64,000 nucleotides of DNA, from NCBI GenBank assembly GCA_905160935.1, contig CAJHZI010000260.1, positions 339,001 to 403,000 of the forward strand. The letters are read 5' to 3'. The notes under the pieces are model-generated. The model was not told the DNA's origin. It did not search any database and saw nothing but the letters and a program-made list of their open reading frames with translations. Of the stretch, positions 1-13,000 are shown piece by piece (the first letter of the stretch is position 1; each line of letters opens with the position of its first letter). The stretch is from Enchytraeus crypticus (taxonomy: Eukaryota; Annelida; Clitellata; Enchytraeida; Enchytraeidae). Both the position numbers and the translations under genes were made by a program.

Positions 1-300
1 AGAAGACAGACAAAATAGAAGATATTTTTTATTGCTCTCAACATATTATTACATTCCTTCATATAGGCAGCATAGAGCTAGAAAGCCCCGTTTAACGTTA
101 GTTTCAGAAGCATAAAGGTACTGTCAAAGAAATAGCATGCATTGTGTGTTATAGATTCTAATAATAATGTAAATCAAAAATATTCTACATCAGCCTCTAA
201 GCAGATTCAGTAGCATCAATACGTCATGTGCTTGATGTTGTCATCGACGGATGGATCGATTGGATAGATCATCGACGACGTTAATCCTCATGGATCTATG

Positions 301-420
301 ATTGGTTGTCACGTGATTGGTTGACACGTGATTGGTTGTCACGTGATTAGTTGTCACGTGATTAGTTGTCACGTGATTGGTTGTGACGTGAATGGTTGTC
401 ACGCGATTGGTTGTCACGTG
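301..420. repeat. 15-bp tandem array carrying E-box and inverted CCAAT motifs
   Basis: About eight units of 15 bp. Most units contain the palindromic E-box CACGTG next to ATTGG, which is CCAAT on the other strand. One unit reads GACGTG and one CACGCG, so most but not all E-boxes are intact. It lies about 2.5 kb beyond the stop codon of the USP gene. Regulatory activity is inference only. Confidence 0.85.
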
Positions 421-479
421 ACGTTGCTGACAGCAACTCACTGACGTCACGTGCTTGATGATGTCATCGACGACGTAGG

Positions 480-860
480 GACTGTTACTGCTGTTGTTTT
501 AATAGGTGGCTTTATTTTAATATTTGACAGTTAAATAGTTTAAACTTTCTTGTATTAAACTACTTTTATAGGTGCTTAGACTAAAGTAGTTAAGTACAAA
601 GTAGCTAAATACACAATAAGTAACTATGAAGTAGTTATTAATGCATCAGTAAAATGATGATTAGCGATTAACTACAATCAGCAACTTATATCGATGTCTT
701 ATAAAATTCGCTTTAAGGGGGTTAGCAGACTACGAAACAACTGAAATAGATAAAGAAAAATCCCGTTACGTGCGTAATTTTACGAAAAAAAGTTAACATT
801 TAGAAGAGGAATTGAATGCACTAAACACATCACATATCATCTCTCAGTCGTGAAAGTAAC
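480..860. other. Non-coding stretch, nothing recognised
   Basis: AT-rich sequence with no convincing exon, repeat family or RNA gene on either strand. Confidence 0.6.
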
Positions 861-1784
861 AAGAAAATAATTGTCCATTAATGAAAATAATTGTCCATTA
901 ATGAAAATAATAGTCCATTAATGAAAATAATAGTCCATTAATGAAAATAATAGTCCATTAATGAAAATAATAGTCCATTAATGAAAATAATAATCCATTA
1001 ATGAAAATAATAGTCCATTAATGAAAATAATAGTCCATTAATGAAAATAATAGTCCATTAATGAAAATAATAGTCCATTAATGAAAATAATAGTCCATTA
1101 ATGAAAATAATAGTCCATTAATGAAAATAATAGTCCATTAATGAAAATAATAATCCATTAATGAAAATAATAGTCCATTAATGAAAATAATAATCCATTA
1201 ATGAAAATAATAGTCCATTAATGAAAATAATTGTCCATTAATGAAAATAATAGTCCATTAATGAAAATAATAGTCCATTAATGAAAATAATAGTCCATTA
1301 ATGAAAATAATAGTCCATTAATGAAAATAATAATCCATTAATGAAAATAATAGTCCATTAATGAAAATAATAGTCCATTAATGAAAATAATAGTCCATTA
1401 ATGAAAATAATAATCCATTAATGAAAATAATAGTCCATTAATGAAAATAATAATCCATTAATGAAAATAATAGTCCATTAATGAAAATAATAGTCCATTA
1501 ATGAAAATAATAGTCCATTAATGAAAATAATAGTCCATTAATGAAAATAATAGTCCATTAATGAAAATAATAGTCCATTAATGAAAATAATAATCCATTA
1601 ATGAAAATAATAGTCCATTAATGAAAATAATAATCCATTAATGAAAATAATAGTCCATTAATGAAAATAATAGTCCATTAATGAAAATAATAGTCCATTA
1701 ATGAAAATAATAGTCCATTAATGAAAATAATAGTCCATTAATGAAAATAATAGTCCATTAATGAAAATAATAGTCCATTAATGA
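861..1784. repeat. 20-bp minisatellite, about 46 copies
   Basis: Nearly perfect head-to-tail units of the form TAGTCCATTAATGAAAATAA. Variation is almost confined to one or two positions in the middle (TAGTCC, TAATCC or TTGTCC). The variant units are interspersed, which suggests recent expansion with unequal exchange. It is non-coding in all frames. Confidence 0.97.
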
Positions 1785-2188
1785 AGACAGCTAAATGTTT
1801 CCATAGGACGAAAGCTGCAGTTATCTAAACAACTTTATTTCTTCATATTTCAGGAGTGAATTTTTATATATTTAAACACCAGTAAAATGGAAAATTTCTT
1901 AAACATGCTGATACTATAATAAATAAAACTATCTTTTAGTGATAAATTTGCAATGATATGTGAACTTATCCGCCAATTATGGCTGTTAGGAAATATATTA
2001 CAGAGTGGTTTCCAGACAGACACCAAAGCAGTAATAGCACTATCGCTATGAGAAGCGAAATGCTTAAATGAGATGCTAAAACTGTGAATCAAATGATGTC
2101 TAAACCAGAATTTAAAAGATGACAATAACCTCACAAATTTCTAATTGCGTAATGCTGTTAATGGAAAACGGAACCTGTATATCCAGAT

Positions 2189-2320
2189 ATGGCTCGAGCC
2201 AGTGGCGATGTCGGTAAGGTACTCGACCGCGAATCAGTATGTGCGGGTTCAAATCATGGGCTCGTCCGTCACTGACATCGCATTCGAGTGAGGAAACTGA
2301 CGTTAACATTGGCTTTTTAT
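2189..2320 (+). mobile_element. tRNA-derived SINE, family S1
   Basis: The head has an A-box-like TGGCGATGTCGG and a B-box-like GGTTCAAATC, as in RNA polymerase III promoters of tRNA origin. The body ends in GAGTGAGGAAACTGACGTTA. The same sequence recurs at 14988, 16865, 18372, 22458, 36838, 43350 and 54300, which defines a family. It is dispersed and has no tRNA fold of its own. Confidence 0.85.
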
Positions 2321-2948
2321 ATATTTTATAACGGACATGAATTTAATAATGTAATTGCACAGACATATTTCCTTTCATTAATGTACTGCCGGTACCAATA
2401 CAAGGTATACAATAGGTCGTAAATCTACAGATTTCATAGTTCAATTAAGAAATACTGATAGTAATAGTGAAATAATGTTAACACTAAAGAGCTGAGTCTA
2501 TTGGTAAATAAACGACAAGAGCTTTCTAGATTACCTCATAGCAGTATTATTAAGAAGAGGTTATACGGATAAATCACGATCAATCAAGTCCTACAAGTTA
2601 TAGAATAGAATAACATCACATGAATCAATATTATTTATCATAATCCTCTATCACATTAAACAAAATCACCATTAAATTCCGACCTATTTACATGTCTACA
2701 AAATCGAATCTGTAATTTTTCAGTTGCTTCAAGAAGTTTACATGTAAGCATGTCCTAGGATTGGGAGATCTAAGGCTAGGCGTTGTGATTAGAATAGAGA
2801 TATTAAATACGGCTAATGCATGTGGTACGATTTGGCTTAGAACTTAGAAGATGTTAAGCCTATTTGTTCCTGTTGTTGTTGTTAAATAAAAGGTCGGTAT
2901 CTAATAGCTGAACATTAAATCCTCTAGAATTACCTAATGTTCGTTGAT
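2321..2948. other. 3' flank of the USP16/45 gene
   Basis: This stretch should hold the 3' untranslated region of the minus-strand USP gene. I see no exact AATAAA on the minus strand; an ATTAAA variant lies at about 2342-2347. Nothing else is recognisable. Confidence 0.5.
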
Positions 2949-3986
2949 TCACACGACTCGCTCGTAAAACAACAGATACGCCTCACACTTCAACACACTC
3001 TCAACGCTTACTTCCCTAACATGCGTATCACTAATGTTGTACCACTTCCCAGGGGCAGATAGGACCACTCTTTCACCGCTAGGGGGACTCGTCTCCCCGC
3101 CCCCAGCCAAATTCAACCTAAGAGCCCTTAAAGCCTCCACCTGCCTCTCTAGGGTCATGTTCGCCCCGCACAGCTTCTGAAGGAATTTTGTTGTGTTTTC
3201 TCTGGGTTGACGCACTTTGACATAGGCCGTGTAGTGCCCTCCTCTCATAGTGCCTTCGTGCTCTACTATACCATACAGTGAGTACAGCACCTCCTTCTGT
3301 CCTATAGGCACATTCTACAATCAATCAATCGTTCAATTGATCAATCAGCTAATCTATCAATCGATTAATCAATAAATAAAGTCAATCAATCTGTAAATAA
3401 ACTTTTCACTAAATCAATAGATGGACGAATTAAGACAATCGTAGACTATAGCTAATCACAGTAAATTTACATTGTATTTGGATATTTTACGGTTACATTT
3501 TCTATTAGAACAACTCTTTATTTGTTATAGTAAACAGCAAATTTTCACTGACTGTCTTCCAACCGCTGGAGTGGCACCGTATTAGATCTTCCTTTTAGCT
3601 TTAAACAAGGAGTAAACCTTCCCATCATAGCATTTATATTGAACGAGTGTTTTGCAACATACATTGCCCGGACGTCTCTGGCATCATGTTCGAGGAAGAA
3701 AACAGACGTTAACAATAATTAGTTTTATTAGAGCGATTAGAAGTGATTACAGACAGAGGTAGACAGGATTGTTTTCACAGGGAATGACGCCCCTGCCCGG
3801 TAAATGTTAGTCAACGCTGAGGAAGGCCTAGGGGCCCACCTCGTCATAAGCAGAATACTTTTATATAAAAATAAATGTTACAGATGATTTAAAGATCCAC
3901 TCATATGTGGACATGCAGAGGAAAACGGAAGATAGAGATGAGTGGAGGCGTTTTTATATCATGGACCTGCCAGTAGGCAGTGCACT

Positions 3987-4042
<56 letters not shown>

Positions 4043-7000
4043 ACCTGTGCGAGAGCGCTGCAGTACGGAGCAATGTCGAGAATCTCTGGAAAACTAACGT
4101 GACGAGAGTCTTTACGTAGTGTGTAGCCAACCTACACATTAACACACGTCATATACAACCCAATGTCAACCTACAACATTAACACACGTCATATACAACC
4201 CAATGTCAACCTACAACATTAACACACGTCATATACAACCCAATGTCAACCTACAACATTAACACACGTCATATACAACCCAATGTCAACCTATAACAGT
4301 AACACATTAAAACACATGTCACATAGACCCAAGGTCGATGTGCATGTCTACACATCAACCTAGAAACAATTTTTTTAACATTATACAACAGTTTGAGCAA
4401 CATTTAAATACACAGAGACAATAACAGATTCACATCAAAAGCTCATTCTAGTTCTATATTCTTGTTAAAATTGAGGCAAAACTCAAATGAAACGATTAGA
4501 TTTAGAGCGTTTGTCTTCAGCAAATCCTCTCGTTTGTTATATGTAACCTGCAAGCTGATAGGATACGCTGCTAGAAAGCTGCATGGTCTCACTGCAGGAT
4601 GACGAAACGGACATTAAAAAGAGCGCTATATACACGTAGAATAGAGCTGACACTAAGTGAGATATCCGTGCACATGCACACAAGAGTGCACACACACACA
4701 CACACACACAGGAGTGCACACTTACCTGCTGGAATCTCTTGAGATGCAGAGTGAGCACAGCCGGTGGACAGTAGATCAACATCTGTTTACTAGCGTTACT
4801 TCTTATTATACCACAGTTCTTATCTGAATCAATCAATCAATCAATTAGTGGACAGTAGATCAACATCTGTTTACTAGCGTTACTTCTTATCATACCACAG
4901 TTCTTATCTCAATCAATCAATCAATCAATCAATTAATCAATCATTAAAAGAATGGATACATCAATCAACAAATCAATCAATCAATTAATCACTCATAAAA
5001 TTGCTCGATCAATCAGTAGATAAATCAAGCAATATATCAAACGATAATTCAATAAATCAGTCAAACTTGGTATACAATTTCCTAACTTGGTGCATAAAGG
5101 AATGCAATTTAAATACACAGCAAATTGACGACTAAGAAACGTCTAATATCTTGTCAAATGAACAAGAATAAGAACACGAATTTCACAGACAACAGTAGAT
5201 TTAGAAATTAAAAAAAATACAGATAATTAAATAGTAATTTTAAAATGAAAAATTGGGAATTGGATGATGATATGGTGAGGGACAGAAAGGATTTGAGGAA
5301 GTCTATTCGTGTCCCGACCCTGGTTAAACTGGGATTGAAGGGAAGATGATGATGATGACGAATTAAATCACTTTAAAACATCAGCAAATCAGCATCGCAC
5401 ACACCTCTTCCCTCATTGCACGTTGAACACATGAACTTGTTGTCTCCGTAAAGTAGTTCCTTTGCAGTGAACCGATGTAGGGATACACTGACTGATCGCT
5501 CAGCTGCCGGCGGAGTACTACACTGAACTAGATTCTGCGTCGACATTTTCCTAGCCTGTTGTTGTTCTTCTTCTTTCTCTATCTCTTTGCTCGTTCTGTC
5601 AATCTTCAACGACTTCTTTAGCTGAGCGCTCATCCTGGACAACTCATTGTCAGACACAGCTCCATTGGACGCGAGGAAGTTTCCGGAAGAATTGGAAAGA
5701 GAGGTTACTCCGCTGTCAGTGTCAGTCGATGGAGAGTTGATATCACCGGAAAGATTCCTGCTCTTGTTCTCAGAGGAAAGTTCTTTGTCATCACGAAGGT
5801 CACGTGAGAAATGATTCGTGGTTTGTGCTCCGTCACCGGCAGAACGTTCTTCCATGACATTACAGTGCCCTCTCATGTCAACAGCTTCTGCAGCATCATC
5901 TAAAAGCACGCTTCCATTACAAGGTACGCCGTTCTCTCCTTGCAAATGCAATTTCTCCATCCGCGACGACATATTTGCTTCTGCCTCAGAAGTTGGAAGT
6001 TCATTTGCCGTTGATTGACACTCAGCTGTGCTCAGGTTCCCACTGAGCAATGGTTTAGTATCGTCCTGTGTGGAAGAATCTTCAAGGTTACTGGAGGCAT
6101 CATTGAGCGAGAGATTGGTAGCCTCTTCACTTGTGTCAGTTACCAGGGATCTATTTCTATCATCAGGACTGGCAGACTTTCTGCTGCTAGTCAAGTCTGT
6201 CTCGTCACAGCAACAGTCTTCAACGTCTGCGTCTGTTACATCAATAACACAATAAATCATGCATGAGATAAAGAAAAAATAAGAAATCAGATAATATAGC
6301 CTTTTTCAAATGAAGCAAATACTAACATCTTAATTTATCACGTAATTCAGCTTAATTTCATGTCTGCATCTGTTACATCAATAACAAAACAAATAATGAA
6401 TTATAAAAGAAAAAGAAAAGATCAGATATTGCAATCTTTTTAAAATTAAACAAATAATAACATCTTAATTTATCAAATAATTCTTCTTGATTTAAAGTCT
6501 GTATCTGTTAGATAAATAACAAAACAAATAATGCATGAGATAAAGAAAAAAAAAGAAATCAGATAATATAATCTTTTTAAAATGAAGCTAATAATAACAT
6601 CTTAATTTATCAAATAATTCATCTTAATTTCACGTCTGCATGTGTTATAATTAATAACAAAACAGATATTGTATTATAAAAGAAATAATTTATTTTTAAT
6701 GAAATAAATAATAACATCCTAATTTAGCATAGAATTGCATTCAATGAATAGACCCTCTTGAAACATAACGAAGTATTGCTAATAGACATCGAGATATCTA
6801 ATAATCATGTTACTGGCAATATTCCTGATTAAAATACTCCATAGTACATTAGAATAAATATATATGGTAGTGCACTCTGGAGGAGAGTGTTTCATTCTGG
6901 CCATCATTTCACCCATCAAACATTCCATTGGTACGTCCATGATTTAGCAGAGCTGACGCGGTGTCACAGTTCTATTGGCTCAATGAAAAGCTGCTCCCTA

Positions 7001-10000
7001 TCTCTCTCTTAGTGCACTGCCTACTGGCAGGTCCATGGTATATAACGCCTCCACTCTTCTTTGTCTTCCGCCTTCCTCTTCATGTCCACATATGAGTGGA
7101 TCTTAAATCATCTAACATATCTAAGCTTGGCCTGCCCCTGCCTCTACTTCCTTCCATTCTACCTTCTATAACCTCAATTAGTAGGTCATAGAAAAGCTGC
7201 TATGAACCAGACATGGGTTACTTACCTGAAGCAGATTCAGAATTACGAGAGTGCTTCAAAGCATCAGCTGCTGCAGCAGCTCTCTGCTCTGCTGTCACTC
7301 CCCCCTCAGCTGCTGGCTGCTCGTCAACAACTGCTGCAGCTGTGGCAGCTGCTTCAATGGCTGTAATTGCTTCCAGTCCTTTCTTTCCCTAGACATCAAA
7401 TAAAATTTAAGAATTATAATATAATTCTGATACTTAATAATAATAATATAATCATCATCATCTTCCCTTAAAACCCAATTTAACCAGGGTCGGGATACGA
7501 ATAGACTTTCTTTTATCCATTCGTTTAAGTTTTGTGGCAATTACTGGAGCCTAGGCGCTCACCAACCGAATGCCCTTTCTGGCGTTGGTATGGATCTTAG
7601 TGCTTTAGTCGCCTTCTACGACACGTGCAGTCACCGGTTGGTCAAATTCTTCAAACGACCCGGACACAACACGGGGAAATAATAATAATAATATAATAAT
7701 CATAATTATTATTAATAATCATCATTATAATAATTATCAAACCCCAGGTTCTTTACACCGGGGTATAAATTTATTTAAAAAATTTAATATAATAATAATT
7801 AATAATATCATAATAATAATTTACTATTTTAAGTTAGTAAAAAAATCATTAGAGAAAAATATACGTCCATGATAATTAGTATCACACTTACATTAGAAAG
7901 TTTTACAAATTCTAGGAAGTCAAGTTAATGATTTAGGAGCGTGCCTTAGCCCATTAAGTACAGCATGCGCGCTATAAACGAAGTTAAGCAACGACGAGAT
8001 CAGTTAGTGCTTAGATTGGTGACCACTATGAAAGACTGCAAGCTCACAGTAATAAATGTAAACCCCGGGTGCTGAAAGGTTATTCATAACGGTGACCCAA
8101 CCGAAATTAAAGCTAACAAAATGCAATGATTACGAATAATTATGATGTGAAGGAGGAAACAATGAAAACTACAAAACAGAAAATAAGCAAGAAAACTCTG
8201 TAACACGAGCAGCAGTATGTCATGTACGTAACTATAACTACCAAAAAAAAACATTATTCAAGGATATTTATTAATTCAGTCGTGTGAATGTGTGAGATTT
8301 TACTTTTTTATCAGAATCAAAGCCATCGACCAGTACAAACCAGTATAAACCAGTACAAACCAGTATAAACTAGTTCAAACCAGTATAAACCAGTGCAAAA
8401 CCTGCACAAACCAGTATAAACCAGTACAAACCAGTGCAAAACCAGTACAATCCAGTATAAATCAGTAGAAACCAGTACAATCCAGTACAAACTAGTATAC
8501 ACCAGTACAAACCAGTATAAACCAGTACAAACTAGTATAAACCAGTACAAACCTTGCCCTTGTGCTTCTTCCGCTGAGACTTCATTTGCTTCTTAGTCAA
8601 GTTCTTGCTTGGTTTACTCACGGCAGTCTGTAGCACCATTGGCTCACCCTTTGGGCTGGAATCAAAATCCTTCTTACCGGGAACAGATTTCTGGGCAGTC
8701 TAAACACAACAGTATCCCTTGTTCAGATTTGTTACTTGATACTGCATCCCTAGCTTACACTCGTACCTGCATTTACTAACTTTTCTTTAATCAACTGATC
8801 ATTTACGACTCTGTTGTTGGTTAACTATTGTTCAGAAAATTTGGTATTCACTAATAAATGTTGCGTAGTTAACCACAAGGTCAACCGCCAAAATTATGTC
8901 GCTCAGACAATCACAGCGCTGTCCTTCAGGCGGATCGAAAAATAAGCTTATTTCATAAACAGACTAGACTATTATTTCCTAATCAATTTATTAGCAAAAC
9001 AGCGGCGCTAATGTGTGAAAACAGGCGTGCAGCTACGCAATACTTTACACAGCGATTCAAGCTTACAGAATATCAAATAGTGACTAAACAGAAGTTTACG
9101 CAACTGTTGATGTTTAAACAGTTGATTATCTCAGTAGTAAATATGTTATTCAAAGTGGCTACTTGTAACACATACTAAAAATTATTGTAATAGTTTTCTA
9201 TTACTCAATAGAAGTAAAAAGTAAAACTACACTCGAAAATATTGCTGGTTTATTATTTATATATTTTATTCACACTAAAGATGATGATGATGCTATTTTA
9301 TTCACACTGGCAGGATGGCTGAGTAAATAGCTTCAAGCTAAGCTATGGTTTCAGTTTGAATTCCAGTACGCCCAGGTTTCAGTTTGAATTCCAGCTTCAC
9401 AACTGAACCAACTCTAACATTATCAGTGTCCTCAGCAAAATAGAAAGAGTAGCTAAACTTGAACACCAGCCATTATGAAGCTCTTTTTAGAAAATCTTCA
9501 AAACAAAAATTATAAAACTACCAGCGAACACATTAAAAAAAATTTTTTAAAAATCTAAATTTAAAAAATTACCCATACCTTATCATCGCTGATTGGCAGA
9601 GAGATGTCGAGAAACGATTCAAAGATCTGATGATGCTTCAAATGCAATCAATCAGTTAGCTAATTAATCAGTCAGTCTATCATAGTCTATCATAGATCTC
9701 ATGAGACTAAAGATTTATAGGTTAATAAAAAATTAATCCGGCTGATTAAGTTAGATAACTTAATTTCGGCTGATTAAGTTAATTAACTTAATTCCGACAG
9801 ATTAAGTTAATTAACTTAATCCGGCTGATCAAGTTAATTAACTTAATCCGGCTGATTAAGTTAATTAACTTAATTCCGACAGATTAAGTTAATTAACTTA
9901 ATCCGGCTGATTAAGTTAATTAACTTAATTTCGGCTGATTAAGTTAATTAACTTAATCTGGCTGATTAAGTTAATTAACTTAATTCCGACAGATTAAGTT

Positions 10001-13000
10001 AATTAACTTAATTCCAACAGATTAAGTTAATTAACTTAATCAGCCGGATTAAGTTAATTAACTTAATTTCGGCTGATTAAGTTAATTAACTTAATTTCGG
10101 CTGATTAAGTTAATTAACTTAATTTCGGCTGATTAAGTTAATTAACTTAATTCCGGCCTAATAATAGGCCATTAACTTAAAGGCCTATTGAACAGCAAGC
10201 TTGTCTAACAGGCCAGCGATCACGGGGATGGAGACCCCACAGGATGTCTCAGATAACACACCTGTGCTGTAGAAACTGACGTTAAACTCAGAGTTTATTA
10301 CTTACAATAAGATTATAACTAAGAGGTATCAGTGGCACGAAGGGGTAGGTAAAAATGGTAGCATAATATTGCAAGAATCGAAAGAAAATTACTAGATAAG
10401 CTGTTACAAGCATCTATCGTTAAAAACTTCAGAATCTCAATCAATCAATAAGAATTTAAAGTCCGGTTCCTCGCTATAAGGCCATGCTAGGGATGTCAAT
10501 ATACGCAAGATCAGACAGTATTGTGTTAACGTACAGTGAGACAGTCCTCACATATAACTGTGTTGATGAAGAATCCACCGAACACGCTGTCCACAAACGA
10601 GTGTCTCGTCTGTGGTCCAAACGCTGTGACAAAAAACAAACAACGTAAACAACAACGACAGCAAGGATGTGACAACAACGTAAACAACAATGACAGCAAT
10701 GCAACCAATTACCAACATTGTGACAACAACAACAACCTATTTACATTGTCACAACAATGTAAACCTATTGGCTGTCACAACAATGTGTAAAGAAAGTAAA
10801 CAACTTAATAATCACTAAAAATTACAAATAATTAAAACAAAGGAACTTTAGACTTCTGAGTTAGCATTGAAAAAATGTTTAACGTTTAATATCACACATC
10901 ACTACATATCGATTCACTAAAATGACTAACCAATGTATGTGCTGTAGGAAGAGAAAAAAATGCTTACTTTACTTAATCGTTAATTTATAAAGAAAGAACT
11001 TTCTCTCTCTCTCTTAGTGCACTGCCCACTGACAGGTCCATGGTATATAACGCCTCCAATCTTCTCTGTCTTCCGCCTTCCTCTTCATTTCCACATATGA
11101 GTGGGTCTTTAAATCATCTAACATACCTAACCTCGGCCTGCCCCTTGATCTATTTCGAAAGAACATTATCTAATTGTTTTACAACAACTTCACAGTCGTA
11201 ACACAAATCAGTCTGTCCAAGCACTGAAAGCAAGCAAAAAAAAATATAACATTAATTAAACATTGATCACAAAATTACATACCCTTTAGTTTATGTCGAG
11301 TTTTCTCAGCCACATCTTTGGGTTTAACGTTATCAGACAGGTTAAAGACTTTCAGGATTCCTGCCTTAACTCTCTGCAGTAAATATCAATCAATAATGAT
11401 AGTATAAATCAATCAATCCATAATGATAGTATAAATCAATCAATCCATAATGATAGTATAAATCAATCAATCAATAATGAAAGTATAAATCAATCAATCA
11501 ATAATGCTGAAGTACATCAATCAATGACGTTAACATAAACAGTAAATCAATAATAATAAATAAATAACTCATTTAAAACTATAACAAAACATTACAGTGG
11601 ACTGTCAGGAAGTTATGTTAGTAAAAGATTTAGTTGCTTATTTTGTGAATTAAACTAAACTACACAAGCACTACCAGAAGTTGGATGATACTCCAAACAT
11701 TGCAGAAGAAAGCAAAGACTAAATCTTAAATATTTGCTTGACAACCAGTACAACAGACTTTTAATCTTAAAGATTTACTTGACAACAAGTACAACAGACT
11801 TTTAAACTTAAAGATTTACTTGTCAACCAGTACAACAGACAACGAGTACACTTATACATTTCATCAGAGTTCAAAGAGAAAGAGCGTTGACCTTTGACTC
11901 CTCTGTCTTGAGCCCATCGAGCAGATAGTGTAGCAGCTCATGACTGTCCTGCTGCTGAAACCCCTTAAACCTCGGAGCTCTGCTCAACCAATCAATCAAT
12001 CAACCTATCAATAAATCAATCAATCTATCAATCAACCAATCAATCAATCTATCAGTCAATCAATAAATCAATCAGTCAATCAACCTATCAATCTATCAAT
12101 CAATCAACCTAACAATCTATCTATCTTTCAATCAATCAATCAATCAATCAATCTATCAATCAATATCATCATCATCATCTTAACTTGAATTCCGCTTTAG
12201 CTAGATGATATCCTAATCAATTAACTATTGGATTAGGGTCTCTATCTTTTGGATCTCTGAAGTTAATTAGCAGAACAATACTGCAATAAATACAGAACAA
12301 TAAGCGGATAAGTGAAAGATTTTACCAGAAGTTAATAGAGATAAACACAGTAACACACAAGCACGCATCAAGAACATTAAAGCATCATGTGTCAACTGTC
12401 TGCATATCACAAACAAGATACACACTTTTGAGCAATTCTTCCAGCGCTGCGTAATGTGTCTAACTAAATAAACACGTTGCTAATGAACTACTCGCTACTT
12501 TTATTAGAATAAATGGTAATATTTTCCTCACTCACTTCTGGCAGATGTGGCTGAACAGCTGCGAGGGTTTGACAACGTTCTGTTTGTTCCCCTCTCTCGC
12601 TCCCATCTCTTCAAAGAACTCGAGCAAAGATCTCGTCATTGCGCCGGCGTCTCCAAGATTGACCGATAACATCTCCGCAACAAACTCACCCTTATCACAC
12701 GATAACGAGCTCCGCGCCTTATCAGCTTCCTTATCAGCTTCCTTATCATTTTCTTTATCATCTTCTTTATCATCCGCATCATCATCATCATCACTCGGCT
12801 TGGCCTCATCACTGCTAGAGGACCTTCTGCTCTGAACGGGGGAGGGCTGGAGGTCAGAGGTCGGGAATGAGGTCAGCATGACCTGTTTACCTTTCACAGT
12901 GTACTCACGAAGCTGCTGCTCTAGCACGTGCGTCTGACTGAGGTTCTGTTAGCGACCAATTGTTACGTGTCCAATCAGTCAATACGTTAATTAATTGATC

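Noticed and set aside
2189-2270. Possible functional tRNA gene (A- and B-box-like blocks)
   Set aside because: The same sequence is dispersed at eight or more sites with a shared non-tRNA tail, and no cloverleaf forms; it is a SINE.
5818-6266. Plus-strand open frames opposite USP exon 14
   Set aside because: Antisense shadows of the real exon.
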